DNA of 64,000 nucleotides from Campylobacter ureolyticus ACS-301-V-Sch3b (GTDB lineage Bacteria; Campylobacterota; Campylobacteria; Campylobacterales; Campylobacteraceae). The position numbers and the translations under genes are program-made. The notes under the pieces are model-generated. The model searched no databases. It was not told the origin of the DNA and worked only from the letters and a program-made list of their open reading frames with translations. Numbering within the stretch: the first letter of the stretch is position 1; each line of letters opens with the position of its first letter. The DNA lies in contig NZ_KE340326.1 in assembly GCF_000413435.1 (NCBI RefSeq), forward strand, positions 387,231 to 451,230. The letters run 5' to 3'. Positions 1 through 10,138 of the stretch are shown in pieces.

Positions 1-309
1 TTTAAGATTTCTACGATGTTGGAGCCGTTTTATAAGCTTTACAATAGAAAAACAAAAGATAAAAATAAAGCTGTGATTTTAAAAAACTGGCTTGATGAAA
101 ATAAAATTGCTTACAAAACTGAGATTTTAGAAGAAGTTCGCATCTCAAATAGGACTTTTGATGAAGCATTTGAAAACACAATCTGGCATTTAGAAATAAG
201 TGATGTCAAATTTGATAAAAATGAAATCAAAAACACTCTTTTAAAAATGCAAAAAGATGGCTTTATAAAAGATGTGATAAAAAGCAAAATGAGAGTTTTA
301 GTGTTTTAA
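1..309 (+). CDS. C-terminal part of an unknown protein (open at left edge)
   Basis: The frame is already open at the first base, so the gene probably starts outside the window; the first internal ATG is at base 16. The visible part is about 100 residues, lysine- and glutamate-rich, with no membrane segment and no motif I recognise. Its stop codon lies directly before the ATG of the large helicase gene at 310, with no gap, so the two are almost certainly cotranscribed and translationally coupled. That pairing is the only hint of function: a small partner of a DNA-processing enzyme. Alternatively it is the tail of a larger DNA-binding or nuclease protein. Confidence 0.6.
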   Translation, partial: FKISTMLEPFYKLYNRKTKDKNKAVILKNWLDENKIAYKTEILEEVRISNRTFDEAFENTIWHLEISDVKFDKNEIKNTLLKMQKDGFIKDVIKSKMRVLVF

Positions 310-3300
310 ATGAACGAAATAATCTTTATAGACACAGAAATTGGTAAAAATGACAAGAAGCTGTATGAATTTGGTGCTGTCTTTAAAGATGATTCTATAA
401 AAACAAATGAGATTTTAAAAGCTGATTTTTTCTTAAAAAAGCATAGTTTTGAGTTTGTTTGTGGGCATAATTTTATAGATCATGATGGAATTTATTTATC
501 ATCAACTATTTTAAATGATAATTTAAAAGATAAATTTATCATTGATACACTTTTTCTTTCCATGCTTCTTTTTCCAAATAAAAAAACTCATAAATTATTA
601 AAGCCATATAAAACCACATTAAATATACAAAATAACCCACTTGGAGATGCTTTCCAAACAAAAGCTCTTTTTGAATTATTGGATGCTAAATTTAATAGTC
701 TAAACGATAAAATAAAGCAAATTTTTATAAATTTGCTTTATGAAAATAAATATTTTAATGGCTATTTTGTATATAAAAATTTAGAACCTAAAGAAATTGA
801 CATTTATGAAATTATACAAAACGATGTAAAGTGCAAAGAAGATGATATCTTACTTCTTGCCGATACAATGCCTATTGAGCTTGCTTTTATAATTTCATTT
901 TTGCACACAGATAGAAAAGCTGCAATTTCACACATCATAATAAATAAATTTCCAAACATTTCTTGGATCATAAAAAATATATGTTTTGATTTAAAAAGCA
1001 CCGATATTTCTAAATTTGCACTCAATGAGTTTGGTTTTAATACTTTTAAAGAATTTGAAAATATTAATGAGGGGTTATTTAAAATTTCACAAAAAGATAT
1101 TATAAATTCTACTTTAAATGACAATTCTATTCTTGCAATTCTTCCAACGGGTGGTGGAAAAACTTTTACTTTTCAACTTCCAGCTTTAATTAAAGCACAA
1201 GCTTACAATGCCTTGACTGTTGTTATTTCACCACTTCAGGCTTTGATGAAAAATCATGTTGATAGCTTTAAAGAAAAAAATCAAAACTTTAGCGTAAAAG
1301 CAATAAGTGGCTATTTAAGCCCGGTTGAAAGATCTGATATAATAACTCAAATTTCAAACGGCACAGTTGATATTTTGTATCTAGCACCAGAGGCATTAAG
1401 ATCAAATTCTATTTTTAATGCATTAAAGTGTAGAATGATAGATAGATTTGTTATTGATGAGGCACACTGCTTTTCATCTTGGGGGCACGATTTTAGACAC
1501 GATTATCACTATATCGCAACTTTCATAAATGAATTAAATCAAAGCTCAAATATGCAAGAAAATATACCCGTTTCTTGTTTTACAGCCACCGCTAAACCAG
1601 AGGTTATAAATGATATAAAAGAGTATTTTTTCAAAAATATGAAAATAGAATTTGATGAGTTTTTAGCTTCTTCAAAAAGAGAGAATTTAGAATATGAGGC
1701 AATAGAAGTAAAAGATGAGAATGAAAAATATGAAAAATTAATAAAAACAATTCAAAATTTAGGAAAAATACCAACAATAATCTATCTTCCACAAAATGCA
1801 AAAGGCTGCAAAGAGTTAAGTCAAAAGCTAATAGAAGATGCAAGACTTGAGTATTTAAATTTAAGCATTGAACCATTTTATGCAAAAATTGATGAAGAAA
1901 TAGAACTAAAAACTAGAAAGGGAAGAAACAAAAGCGAAATTTTAAAGGATTTTATAGATGATAAAATAGACATAGTAGTTGCAACAACAGCTTTTGGAAT
2001 GGGAATTGATAAACCGAATATAAAAGCTGTAATTCATTACAGTCAATCAGATAGCCTTGAAGCATATTTGCAAGAATCAGGTCGTGGTGCAAGAAGTAGT
2101 GATATTGTAGCCAAATGCATAATCTTATATCAAAGAGATGATTTTGATAAAATTTTTCAAAAACTAAATTCAAATAAAATTGATGCTGAAGAAATTCAAT
2201 CAATAGTCAAAACTTTAAAAAATAAAAAAATAAATCCAGTCTACATATCGCCAAAAACACTTGCTAAGAACTCAGGAATAAATTTAGAACTTGATTATGA
2301 AAATATTGTAAAAACTGCACTTTTAGAGCTTGAAAGATGTGAAATTTTAAAACGAGATAGGGATAAATATACAATTTGTGGTTCATCTTTAGTAGATAAA
2401 GAAAAAAGAAATATGAATTATATAAGAAATTTACTAGAAAGCAAAAAAGAAAAATATTTAACAATTTTTAATTATATGATTATGATAATGCAAAATATCA
2501 TACAAAAAAGCAAGACCGAGCCAGTCGAAATAGACACATTATCAAGCAATATTGGAATTAGCAATAAAGATACTTTTGAGGCAATTTATGCACTTCAAAA
2601 AGAGAATTTAATAAATTATGATAATGATATTTCAGTTTTAATAAACAAAAAAGTAAAAAATGAATTTTTAAATCATTTAAGGCTTGAAAATCAAATTTTT
2701 GACTACATATTAGAAAAGAAAAAATTTGATATACGAGACATTGAAAATAAAAATAGCAAAAAAATTATAAAAATTAAAAAAATTATCCAAAGTTTTTCAC
2801 ATTTGTCAAAAATTCACAACCAAACTCTAAATGTTTATTTTTATAACTTTTTTGCCAATATAGAATTAGAAGATGAAAAATCTTTTAAAATTTTATTAAT
2901 ACAAAGGCAAGAAATTTGCAAAACTATACTTTTTGAAATTTTAAATTTTTTAAAAGAAGATGAAAAAGAGATAGAGTTTGCATCTATGAAGCTTCAAAGC
3001 AAACTTGGCATAAAAACTGAATTTTTCCATCACTGCCTTGTTTATTTACATCAAATTTTAAAGAATTTTGAACTTAGAAAAGGAAGATTAATTTATTATA
3101 AAGCTTATAAAATAGAGCTTTTAGATAAAATAAATGAAAATACTCCGTATCAAAAAAGAAGAGATTATAATCAAACTTTAGCAAAATACTATGAAAGAAA
3201 AATAGAAGCTGTGCACATACAGGCTAAATTTTTAGAGCTCTTAACTAACAAAGATAAAAGTGTTAGTGAGTTTATAAAAGATTATTTTAGTCTAGAGTAT

Positions 3301-5016
3301 GAAAAATTTAAGAAAAGATATAATTTTGATAAAAATATAAAACTTCCAATTACCAAAACTAAGTTAAATCAAATTTTATCATCTTTAAGCATTGAACAAA
3401 AAGCAGTATTTGAAGATGATAAAAGCAATTCTATTATGGTTTTAGCAGGTCCTGGAAGCGGAAAGACTAAAACATTAGTCCATAAAATTGCTTCATTAAT
3501 AACGAAGGAAGGCTTTAAGGCAGAATATTTTTTAATGCTTGCACACTCAAGAACTGCTGTTGATGAATTTAAAACTAGGCTTAAAAATCTAATTGGCAAT
3601 CAAATTTACAAGGTTAAAATTTATACTTTTCATGCGTTTGCCTTAAATCTATTATCTTATAAATACAGTGAGGATGAGTTAAATAATGCCATTGCAAATG
3701 CTACAAAAGCCTTACAAAATAAAGATGTAGAGCTTCCTTTAATTCAAATGTTGGTTCTTGATGAGTATCAAGACATAGGAATTAAAAGCTATGAGTTTAT
3801 AAAAGAAATTTATAAAAACATGCCAAATGACAAAAAAATAATTGCAGTTGGAGATGATGATCAATGCATTATGGATTTTGGTGATAATAAAGCTGATATT
3901 AAATTTATTAACGAGTTTAAAAATGATTTTTCTACAAATTATAAAGCTTACAATCTACTAACAAATTATCGAAGTTGTTATAACCTAGTTAGTTTTTCTA
4001 ATGCTTTTAGAAATGAGTTTAAAGAAAAATTAAAATATGAAAATTTAATCTCAAACTCTAAGAATATGGGAGATATTGTATTACTACAAACAAATGATTA
4101 TATAACTAACCTACTAACTAATTTAGATACTGACAAACAAAGTGCCATCATAGCAAAAACAAATAAAGAAGTGCTTGATATTTACTCTTTTTTACTCCAA
4201 AAAAATATAAAAGCAAAACTTTTAACAGATAAAAATGGTTTTAGGCTTGGAAATTTGATAGAATTGAGAGCTTTTTTGGAATATTTTTATGAATTTAGTT
4301 TTAAAACCGCTCTTGATAAATTTATAAAAAATTTTAATAACTCTTCAAATCTAGCACTTGCGCTCGAAGTAATAGAAAAGTTTCAAAACGAATATGATAT
4401 GAATGAAAATGAAAAATATCTTAAAAAAGCCTTTAAAGAATTTATAGAAGATATCGATTTTGATGAGTTTGAAAATACAAAATCAAATGTAACAATTTCT
4501 ACTATGCATAAAGCCAAAGGTAAAGAATTTGACAGTGTTCATCTTTGCTTTAAAGATAAAATAGACAATGAATACGATAAAAGGCTTTTGTATGTTGCAG
4601 TAACAAGAGCAAAAAAATCACTTTTTATCTATTCTAAAAATGAAATTTTTCTAAAATATAAAAGTTATTTTACTAAAATATTAGATTTTAAAAATAGCTT
4701 TTATACTCCTAAAAATATAACTTTAACAATGGGGTTAAGTGATGTCAATCTATCAGGATATGATTTATTTCTAAGAATCAAAAAGTTAAATTTACAAGCC
4801 GGTCAAGAAGTTAGAGTAGATGCCCAAGGAATTTTTAGCGGAGAATTTTGTATTGGAAAGTTTTCACAAAAATTTAAAAAAGAGATAGAAAAATATGAAA
4901 CTCAAGGTTATAAATTAAATCAAAAATCTAAAATACAATATATTGTAGTTTGGTATAGCAAGGAAAAAAATAGTGAATTTAGAATAGCTTTATGTAAACT
5001 AAAAATGAATTTATAA
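310..5016 (+). CDS. exonuclease-like / RecQ / UvrD-like helicase fusion protein
   Basis: A 1568-residue protein with three enzyme-like parts. Residues 1-130 resemble a DEDD exonuclease: D8 and E10, then H53-N54 to D59, then D113. The usual catalytic His of the DEDDh type appears replaced by Asn, so activity is uncertain. Residues about 260-700 form a RecQ-type helicase, with Walker A LPTGGGKT (278-285), DEAH (383-386) followed by the RecQ aromatic loop SSWGHDFR, and motif VI QESGRGAR (588-595). Residues about 1020-1440 form a UvrD/Rep superfamily 1 helicase, with GPGSGKT (1047-1053), DEYQD (1151-1155), a GDDDQ motif, an NYRS motif and VAVTRAK near 1429. About 130 residues follow without a clear domain. 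It is probably a DNA repair, recombination or defence enzyme; the choice among these is open. Confidence 0.85.
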   Translation: MNEIIFIDTEIGKNDKKLYEFGAVFKDDSIKTNEILKADFFLKKHSFEFVCGHNFIDHDGIYLSSTILNDNLKDKFIIDTLFLSMLLFPNKKTHKLLKPYKTTLNIQNNPLGDAFQTKALFELLDAKFNSLNDKIKQIFINLLYENKYFNGYFVYKNLEPKEIDIYEIIQNDVKCKEDDILLLADTMPIELAFIISFLHTDRKAAISHIIINKFPNISWIIKNICFDLKSTDISKFALNEFGFNTFKEFENINEGLFKISQKDIINSTLNDNSILAILPTGGGKTFTFQLPALIKAQAYNALTVVISPLQALMKNHVDSFKEKNQNFSVKAISGYLSPVERSDIITQISNGTVDILYLAPEALRSNSIFNALKCRMIDRFVIDEAHCFSSWGHDFRHDYHYIATFINELNQSSNMQENIPVSCFTATAKPEVINDIKEYFFKNMKIEFDEFLASSKRENLEYEAIEVKDENEKYEKLIKTIQNLGKIPTIIYLPQNAKGCKELSQKLIEDARLEYLNLSIEPFYAKIDEEIELKTRKGRNKSEILKDFIDDKIDIVVATTAFGMGIDKPNIKAVIHYSQSDSLEAYLQESGRGARSSDIVAKCIILYQRDDFDKIFQKLNSNKIDAEEIQSIVKTLKNKKINPVYISPKTLAKNSGINLELDYENIVKTALLELERCEILKRDRDKYTICGSSLVDKEKRNMNYIRNLLESKKEKYLTIFNYMIMIMQNIIQKSKTEPVEIDTLSSNIGISNKDTFEAIYALQKENLINYDNDISVLINKKVKNEFLNHLRLENQIFDYILEKKKFDIRDIENKNSKKIIKIKKIIQSFSHLSKIHNQTLNVYFYNFFANIELEDEKSFKILLIQRQEICKTILFEILNFLKEDEKEIEFASMKLQSKLGIKTEFFHHCLVYLHQILKNFELRKGRLIYYKAYKIELLDKINENTPYQKRRDYNQTLAKYYERKIEAVHIQAKFLELLTNKDKSVSEFIKDYFSLEYEKFKKRYNFDKNIKLPITKTKLNQILSSLSIEQKAVFEDDKSNSIMVLAGPGSGKTKTLVHKIASLITKEGFKAEYFLMLAHSRTAVDEFKTRLKNLIGNQIYKVKIYTFHAFALNLLSYKYSEDELNNAIANATKALQNKDVELPLIQMLVLDEYQDIGIKSYEFIKEIYKNMPNDKKIIAVGDDDQCIMDFGDNKADIKFINEFKNDFSTNYKAYNLLTNYRSCYNLVSFSNAFRNEFKEKLKYENLISNSKNMGDIVLLQTNDYITNLLTNLDTDKQSAIIAKTNKEVLDIYSFLLQKNIKAKLLTDKNGFRLGNLIELRAFLEYFYEFSFKTALDKFIKNFNNSSNLALALEVIEKFQNEYDMNENEKYLKKAFKEFIEDIDFDEFENTKSNVTISTMHKAKGKEFDSVHLCFKDKIDNEYDKRLLYVAVTRAKKSLFIYSKNEIFLKYKSYFTKILDFKNSFYTPKNITLTMGLSDVNLSGYDLFLRIKKLNLQAGQEVRVDAQGIFSGEFCIGKFSQKFKKEIEKYETQGYKLNQKSKIQYIVVWYSKEKNSEFRIALCKLKMNL

Positions 5017-5177
5017 AATTTTAAACGAATTTTCAAGGATGGAATAAAGTAAATTATTTTATTGAAAGGATTTTAAAGACTAGCACTCTAAAGTGATATT
5101 TTAAACCAATTAAACTTAGAAAAAACTTGTAATTTTTCTTAATTTTAATATATAGTGTAGAAGGCCATGCAAAAGCA

Positions 5178-5290
5178 TTTAATAAATAAAATTATGAAAT
5201 TATTTACAAAGAAGGCGGTGAAGGATTTTTAGGTGCGATTGCTGTTATAGTCTTTATAGCGTTTTTCTTCTCTGTTATTGCTGGAAGTTA
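5178..5290 (+). other. possible remnant of a small hydrophobic peptide gene
   Basis: This gap between convergent genes holds a short frame ending with TAA at 5288-5290. It encodes a glycine-rich lead and then an almost wholly hydrophobic helix ending SVIAGS. No ATG opens this frame; a stop lies just upstream. A second short frame beginning ATG at about 5167 runs 22 codons and stops inside the first one. The two would join only with a frameshift. A strong terminator follows directly, as it would behind a real transcript. It is either a decayed small membrane protein or a peptide with an unusual start. Confidence 0.25.
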
Positions 5291-5292
5291 AA

Positions 5293-5314
5293 GGCGGAAA
5301 ATTCCGCCTTTTTT
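5293..5314 (+). terminator. Rho-independent terminator
   Basis: GGCGGAA at 5293-5299 pairs with TTCCGCC at 5302-5308, followed by six T. The stem is far richer in GC than its surroundings. It lies between the end of the helicase-side transcript and the convergent asparaginase gene. The reverse strand has only a weak T tail, so it acts mainly on the plus strand. Confidence 0.85.
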
Positions 5315-5317
5315 ATC

Positions 5318-6367
<1,050 letters not shown>

Positions 6368-6402
6368 TTACCTCCTTGTAAAGATTTTTTATTTTATGTA
6401 TT

Positions 6403-7218
6403 TTATCCAAAAATTTTATAAATGTCTTCTAATAAGAAATATTTTGCCTCAACTTCATTTTTATAAAATGGAACAAAGGTTTCATTAAATACCTTTCTAA
6501 AAAATCCTTGTTTGCTAAGTTTTACCATTTCATTATTTACAGCGTCTAAAAGCTCACTATTTCCTTTTTTAACACCAATACCTAAAAAACTATTAAAACC
6601 CAAATTTCGCATTCCTTTTGGGACAATATAGCTTCTATCAACTATACCATACGCCATAACAACTAAATTATCATCTATATAAGCATCGGCTTTATTATCC
6701 TTTAATGTTCTATATGCCTCAATAGATCCTTTTGTTTTTATAACTTTTGCTCCAGGAATTTTTTTAACATAATCTTCCATTGTGGTTCCTTCTTGAATAA
6801 CAATGGTTTTGTAATTTAAGTCTTTTTCCAAATTTAAAGGCTTATCTTTACTACTTATAGCACCCATTGCCACGGCAAAATATGGCAATGAAAAATCAAC
6901 CTTTTTCTTTCTTTCATCGGTTTCAGTAAAACTTGCTATTACGATATCAACTTGGTTATTTTGCAAGAATTTAATTCTTTCGTTTCCACTCTCAATACCA
7001 ACTAAGGTTACTTTTCCACCATTTCCAACAATGTTTGAGCCAATAGCCTTTGCCATATTAACTTCGAAACCCTCAAACTCTCCTTGATCTAGACTTGAAT
7101 AAGGAGGTTGATTTGTCCAAACACCAATTTTTATTTCGCCATTTTTGCGAATCTCATCTAGACTACTGCCAAAAGTAAACGTTGCTGCAAGTAAAAATAA
7201 AAATGTTATCTTTTTCAT
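6403..7218 (-). CDS. ABC transporter periplasmic amino-acid binding protein, PEB1-like
   Basis: A 271-residue extracytoplasmic solute-binding protein of family 3, with a signal peptide of about 18 residues ending near FGSS. The core has the expected GEIKIGVWTNQPPYSS opening, the GFEVNMAKAIG segment and the VDIVIASFTETDERKKKVDFS hinge region split over residues about 90-110. It resembles Campylobacter PEB1, which binds aspartate and glutamate; the ligand here is inferred. No permease or ATPase gene lies beside it, so those parts must be elsewhere. It is followed by the asparaginase gene and may bind that enzyme's product. Confidence 0.88.
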   Translation of the reverse strand: MKKITFLFLLAATFTFGSSLDEIRKNGEIKIGVWTNQPPYSSLDQGEFEGFEVNMAKAIGSNIVGNGGKVTLVGIESGNERIKFLQNNQVDIVIASFTETDERKKKVDFSLPYFAVAMGAISSKDKPLNLEKDLNYKTIVIQEGTTMEDYVKKIPGAKVIKTKGSIEAYRTLKDNKADAYIDDNLVVMAYGIVDRSYIVPKGMRNLGFNSFLGIGVKKGNSELLDAVNNEMVKLSKQGFFRKVFNETFVPFYKNEVEAKYFLLEDIYKIFG

Positions 7219-7304
7219 ATTTCTCTTTCTTTATTTTTTTCAAATAGATATTTATAAAAGCATATATATTTAACACACTAAGACTAATAAACTATTCAAA
7301 CCGA

Positions 7305-7340
7305 ATTATACTAATTTTTTAAGAATTTAGCAAGATTATA
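7305..7340 (-). promoter_or_regulatory. candidate -10 elements for the binding protein/asparaginase operon
   Basis: The 274 bases between 7219 and 7492 hold no gene that I can support. Read on the minus strand they contain two perfect TATAAT hexamers, at 7305-7310 and 7335-7340, about 90 and 120 bases upstream of the binding-protein start. Either could be the -10 box; the rest of the region is plain AT-rich sequence. Confidence 0.35.
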
Positions 7341-7492
7341 AGTGACTAATTAGAAAAATAATTTTATATTTGTTTCGACTAATAAAAATAATTATTAAAA
7401 TATTAGAGATTTAGCTATACTTAAAATTTTTAAGCTATTAAAAATATACGAAATTTGCTAGATTAAAATATTGAATATTTTGATAAGATTTA

Positions 7493-7756
7493 CTATTTGA
7501 TTTTTTTTGAAAATATACTTAAAAGTTTAGGCATAATAAATTTTTTGTCAATCAAATTTACTAGCGCCAGTGTAATTCTACCTCTGTTTATGAGCTGTAG
7601 TTCTTCGGAAATTTCCAAGCCCGGATCAGATTTTAAAAGTTTTAATTTTGCCATCTCTACTCTTAGCTTAGTGTCTTTTTTATCTACTACATAGCTTTTT
7701 CCATCAAGCATAGCAACTACTTCATTTAGTTTTTTTCTTACTTTTTTGTTTTCCAT
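7493..7756 (-). CDS. small basic protein, third gene of a YqjD/YqjE-like operon
   Basis: An 87-residue lysine-rich protein of unknown function. The frame is open further upstream, but that extension only shadows the preceding gene. The ATG at 7754-7756, giving the N-terminus MENKKVRKKL, overlaps that gene's end by 19 bases as in a tight operon and is my chosen start. Residues about 25-65 look like two charged helices, and the last 25 are weakly hydrophobic and basic. Its position matches YqjK in the enterobacterial yqjC-D-E-K cluster, but sequence identity with YqjK is not something I can claim. Confidence 0.65.
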   Translation of the reverse strand: MENKKVRKKLNEVVAMLDGKSYVVDKKDTKLRVEMAKLKLLKSDPGLEISEELQLINRGRITLALVNLIDKKFIMPKLLSIFSKKIK

Positions 7757-8022
7757 AAATACACCATATAAATAATAAATGACAATAAAAAAGCCACACC
7801 AGAGGTTAGAAAATAAGCTCCAAGTTTGCCAACCCACATTTGAAAAGCTAAATTTAAACCAAGAAGTAAGAAAATAAAACCCACAACTGCAATGATTGCA
7901 ACGACGCACAAGGCTATGATATTTCCAGCACTTTTTACAAAAGAAGCTCTTATATCATCGGCTTGTGCCTCTACTAGTTCGACAACTGAGATTAAAAACT
8001 CAGAAATGCTAAAACCAGCCAT
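7738..8022 (-). CDS. phage-holin-superfamily membrane protein, YqjE-like
   Basis: A 94-residue protein with a short amphipathic N-terminus and two strong membrane segments (about residues 33-57 and 64-90) joined by a tight turn, ending in KTKK. Size, topology and position directly after a DUF883 protein match the YqjE / putative holin 3_6 family. Despite the family name, members in this setting are ordinary chromosomal inner-membrane proteins. The start codon overlaps the end of the upstream gene by one base, so the three genes are cotranscribed. Confidence 0.75.
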   Translation of the reverse strand: MAGFSISEFLISVVELVEAQADDIRASFVKSAGNIIALCVVAIIAVVGFIFLLLGLNLAFQMWVGKLGAYFLTSGVAFLLSFIIYMVYLWKTKK

Positions 8023-8324
8023 TATTTCCTAAACAACCAACCAAGTACAAAACCAACAGCAAGGGTAATGCCAACGCTCTTTAAAGGTTCGTCTTTAATG
8101 TTTTTGCTAACATAATCAACCCCATCTTTTCCCTTACTCTTTAGCTCATCAATTGCTTTTTCAATATCTTCGATTGACATACTGCTGTCTATTTTATTTT
8201 TTGCATCTTTAAGAGCTTCCTTGCCAGAATCTTTGATTGATTTTGCCATATCTTTTAACTCTTGTTTTAAGCTATCAATTTCTTTTTTCATAGCATTAAC
8301 ATCTACTGTTTCTTGTGCTGCCAT
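8022..8324 (-). CDS. DUF883 family protein (YqjD/ElaB-like)
   Basis: A 100-residue protein. Residues about 8-75 are highly charged and predicted helical or coiled-coil. A single C-terminal membrane segment contains the family-type glycine pattern VGFVLGWLFRK. In E. coli, relatives such as YqjD and ElaB anchor to the inner membrane by this tail and associate with ribosomes in stationary phase; that role is inferred here. It is the first gene of a three-gene operon. It has an AAGGAG ribosome binding site and a clear upstream -10 box. Confidence 0.82.
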   Translation of the reverse strand: MAAQETVDVNAMKKEIDSLKQELKDMAKSIKDSGKEALKDAKNKIDSSMSIEDIEKAIDELKSKGKDGVDYVSKNIKDEPLKSVGITLAVGFVLGWLFRK

Positions 8325-8364
8325 TTTTTACTCCTTATAAAATATATCTATTGAATTACTTGAC

Positions 8365-8370
8365 ATTATA
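8365..8370 (-). promoter_or_regulatory. -10 box of the YqjD-like operon
   Basis: A perfect TATAAT on the minus strand, about 41 bases upstream of the DUF883 start, in the short gap after rluB. Confidence 0.55.
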
Positions 8371-8404
8371 GGACTTAATAGTAAATTGTTATAAAACAAA
8401 AATA

Positions 8405-9175
8405 TTAGTATCTAACACCATTTTGTTTTAGAAAATCTCTTAAATCATCATATTCTGAACTTGTTAAATATCTCCATTTTCCAGGCTTTAACATCCCCAA
8501 ATCAACCCTTCCAAAACTAACTCTTTTTAGTTCCATAACTTCTAGATCAAAGCATCCAAAAAAGCGTCTTAGCTCTCTATTTTGACCCTCATTTATAATG
8601 ACTTTTAGTTTTGTATAACCACCACTTGATCCAAGCACCGAGTAGGCCAAAAAAGGCTTAAATTCCATTGATTTGATCTGCGTTTTTTCATGTGCTCCTT
8701 TTGTAGCATCTTTGGCAAAAAAGCCCTCTCTCATCGCTGTTATAACATCATCAGTTACTTCGCCCTTTACCTTTAGATAATACATTCTTTCAATATCGCT
8801 TCTCATTAAAGCCTCAGCTATAGCAGGTGCATCAGTAAGCAGTAAAAGTCCTTCGCTAGCAAAGTCAAGTCTTCCAACACTTATAAACTTACTAAAACCT
8901 TTCGGCAAGGTATCGAATATTGTTTTTCTACCCCTATCATCACGTTTTGTAACTAACTCACCTTTTTGTTTGTTATAAACAATAACTGAAAACTCAGTTT
9001 TTTTCTTAACCAAACGTCCATTTATCTTGATTTTATCTTCATAGCTAACTTCTACAAAATCACTAACAACTCTTCCATTCACACTAACTTTTCCACTTTT
9101 TATAAACTCGTCTGCTTCACGGCGTGAGTAGCTTGTGTTGTGCGAAATGAACTTATTAATTCTCATTTTTTCCAT
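8405..9175 (-). CDS. rluB: 23S rRNA pseudouridine synthase, RluB/RsuA family
   Basis: Isomerises a uridine in ribosomal RNA to pseudouridine. The 256 residues show an N-terminal S4 RNA-binding domain (about 4-55) and the catalytic motif GRLDFASEGLLLLTD with D104. The RsuA/RluB-type motif NEGQNRELRRFF follows near residue 195. The choice of RluB rather than RsuA or RluF rests on overall fit and is not certain. The start ATG follows the stop codon of kdsD directly; a second in-frame ATG three codons on is also possible. It is the last gene of the ksgA-rnj-kdsD operon. Confidence 0.88.
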   Translation of the reverse strand: MEKMRINKFISHNTSYSRREADEFIKSGKVSVNGRVVSDFVEVSYEDKIKINGRLVKKKTEFSVIVYNKQKGELVTKRDDRGRKTIFDTLPKGFSKFISVGRLDFASEGLLLLTDAPAIAEALMRSDIERMYYLKVKGEVTDDVITAMREGFFAKDATKGAHEKTQIKSMEFKPFLAYSVLGSSGGYTKLKVIINEGQNRELRRFFGCFDLEVMELKRVSFGRVDLGMLKPGKWRYLTSSEYDDLRDFLKQNGVRY

Positions 9176-10138
9176 TTACAATCCTAAATTTGTCAAATCA
9201 TGAATGTGTAAAGCCCCGATTGGAACTTTTTTGTCATTGACAATTACAAGTAGTTGAATTTTATATTTTTCTATTATTTTAAGGGCAGTTGATGCTAACA
9301 TTTCATCATCATCTATGATTTTTGGCTCTTTTGTTGCGTAGTTTAAGGCTTTATCATTTATATCAAAATCGTCTCTTTGTAGTGCTCTTCTTAAATCCCC
9401 ATCACTTAAAATCGCCACTAACTTACCGCTTTTATCTGTTAGTAAAACAGCTCCAAGTTTTCCATGAGTCATCGTATCTATGGCAACTTTAAGACTAACA
9501 TCACAACTAACAACTGGTAACTCGTTAGTTTTCATAACATCTTTTACCTTTAAAAAGAGTCTTTTTCCAAGGCTTCCACCTGGATGAAAATTTGCAAAAT
9601 CCTCAACTTTAAAGTTTCTCATCTTCATAAGACAGATTGCCAAGGCATCACCCAAAGCCAAAGTTAGCGTAGTAGAAACTGTTGGCGCAGCACCTAATGG
9701 ACAAGCCTCTTTTATGATATCAAGGCTTATTATTTCATCGCTAAATTTAGCCAAAGAGCTACCAAGCTTAGCAGTCATTGATATAATTTGAACGCCAAAT
9801 CTTTTTAGGTGAGGCATTATTTTTATAAGTTCATCACTTTCACCACTAAAACTTATCGCTAGTATCACATCGCTTTTTTGCACCATTCCAAGATCTCCAT
9901 GCAAAGCTTCAGTTGGATGTAAAAAAAAACTAGGAGTGCCAGTACTAGCCATTGTAGCTGCTATTTTTGCACCTATATGACCACTTTTTCCAACGCCCGT
10001 TACGATAACTTTTCCTTTGCAAGAATAAAGCAATTTTAAAGCATTTTCAAATTTATCATCAAGCAAGTTTGAGTGCCTTAAAAGCTCATTTCCCTCAAGC
10101 TCCAAAACTCTTTTTCCAATTTCTAAAATTTCACTCAT
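9176..10138 (-). CDS. kdsD: arabinose-5-phosphate isomerase, KpsF/GutQ/KdsD family
   Basis: Interconverts ribulose 5-phosphate and arabinose 5-phosphate, the first step toward Kdo for lipooligosaccharide. It has an N-terminal SIS sugar-isomerase domain (about 30-165, with GVGKSGHIGAKIAATMAS) and two C-terminal CBS domains (about 195-320). The frame extends 20 codons upstream. I choose the ATG at 10136-10138 because it starts the standard MSEILEIGKRVL N-terminus and overlaps the stop of the upstream nuclease gene as ATGA. The product is then 320 residues, the usual length. The other Kdo genes are not in the window. Confidence 0.9.
   Translation of the reverse strand: MSEILEIGKRVLELEGNELLRHSNLLDDKFENALKLLYSCKGKVIVTGVGKSGHIGAKIAATMASTGTPSFFLHPTEALHGDLGMVQKSDVILAISFSGESDELIKIMPHLKRFGVQIISMTAKLGSSLAKFSDEIISLDIIKEACPLGAAPTVSTTLTLALGDALAICLMKMRNFKVEDFANFHPGGSLGKRLFLKVKDVMKTNELPVVSCDVSLKVAIDTMTHGKLGAVLLTDKSGKLVAILSDGDLRRALQRDDFDINDKALNYATKEPKIIDDDEMLASTALKIIEKYKIQLLVIVNDKKVPIGALHIHDLTNLGL

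Noticed and set aside
7757..7909. Cysteine- and tryptophan-rich extension of the small gene ending at 7493
   Set aside because: It is only a frame-shifted shadow of the membrane gene at 7738-8022, and a normal ATG lies at 7754-7756.
7738..8022. Prophage holin
   Set aside because: No phage gene is nearby; the protein overlaps a DUF883 gene in a YqjD/YqjE-like operon.
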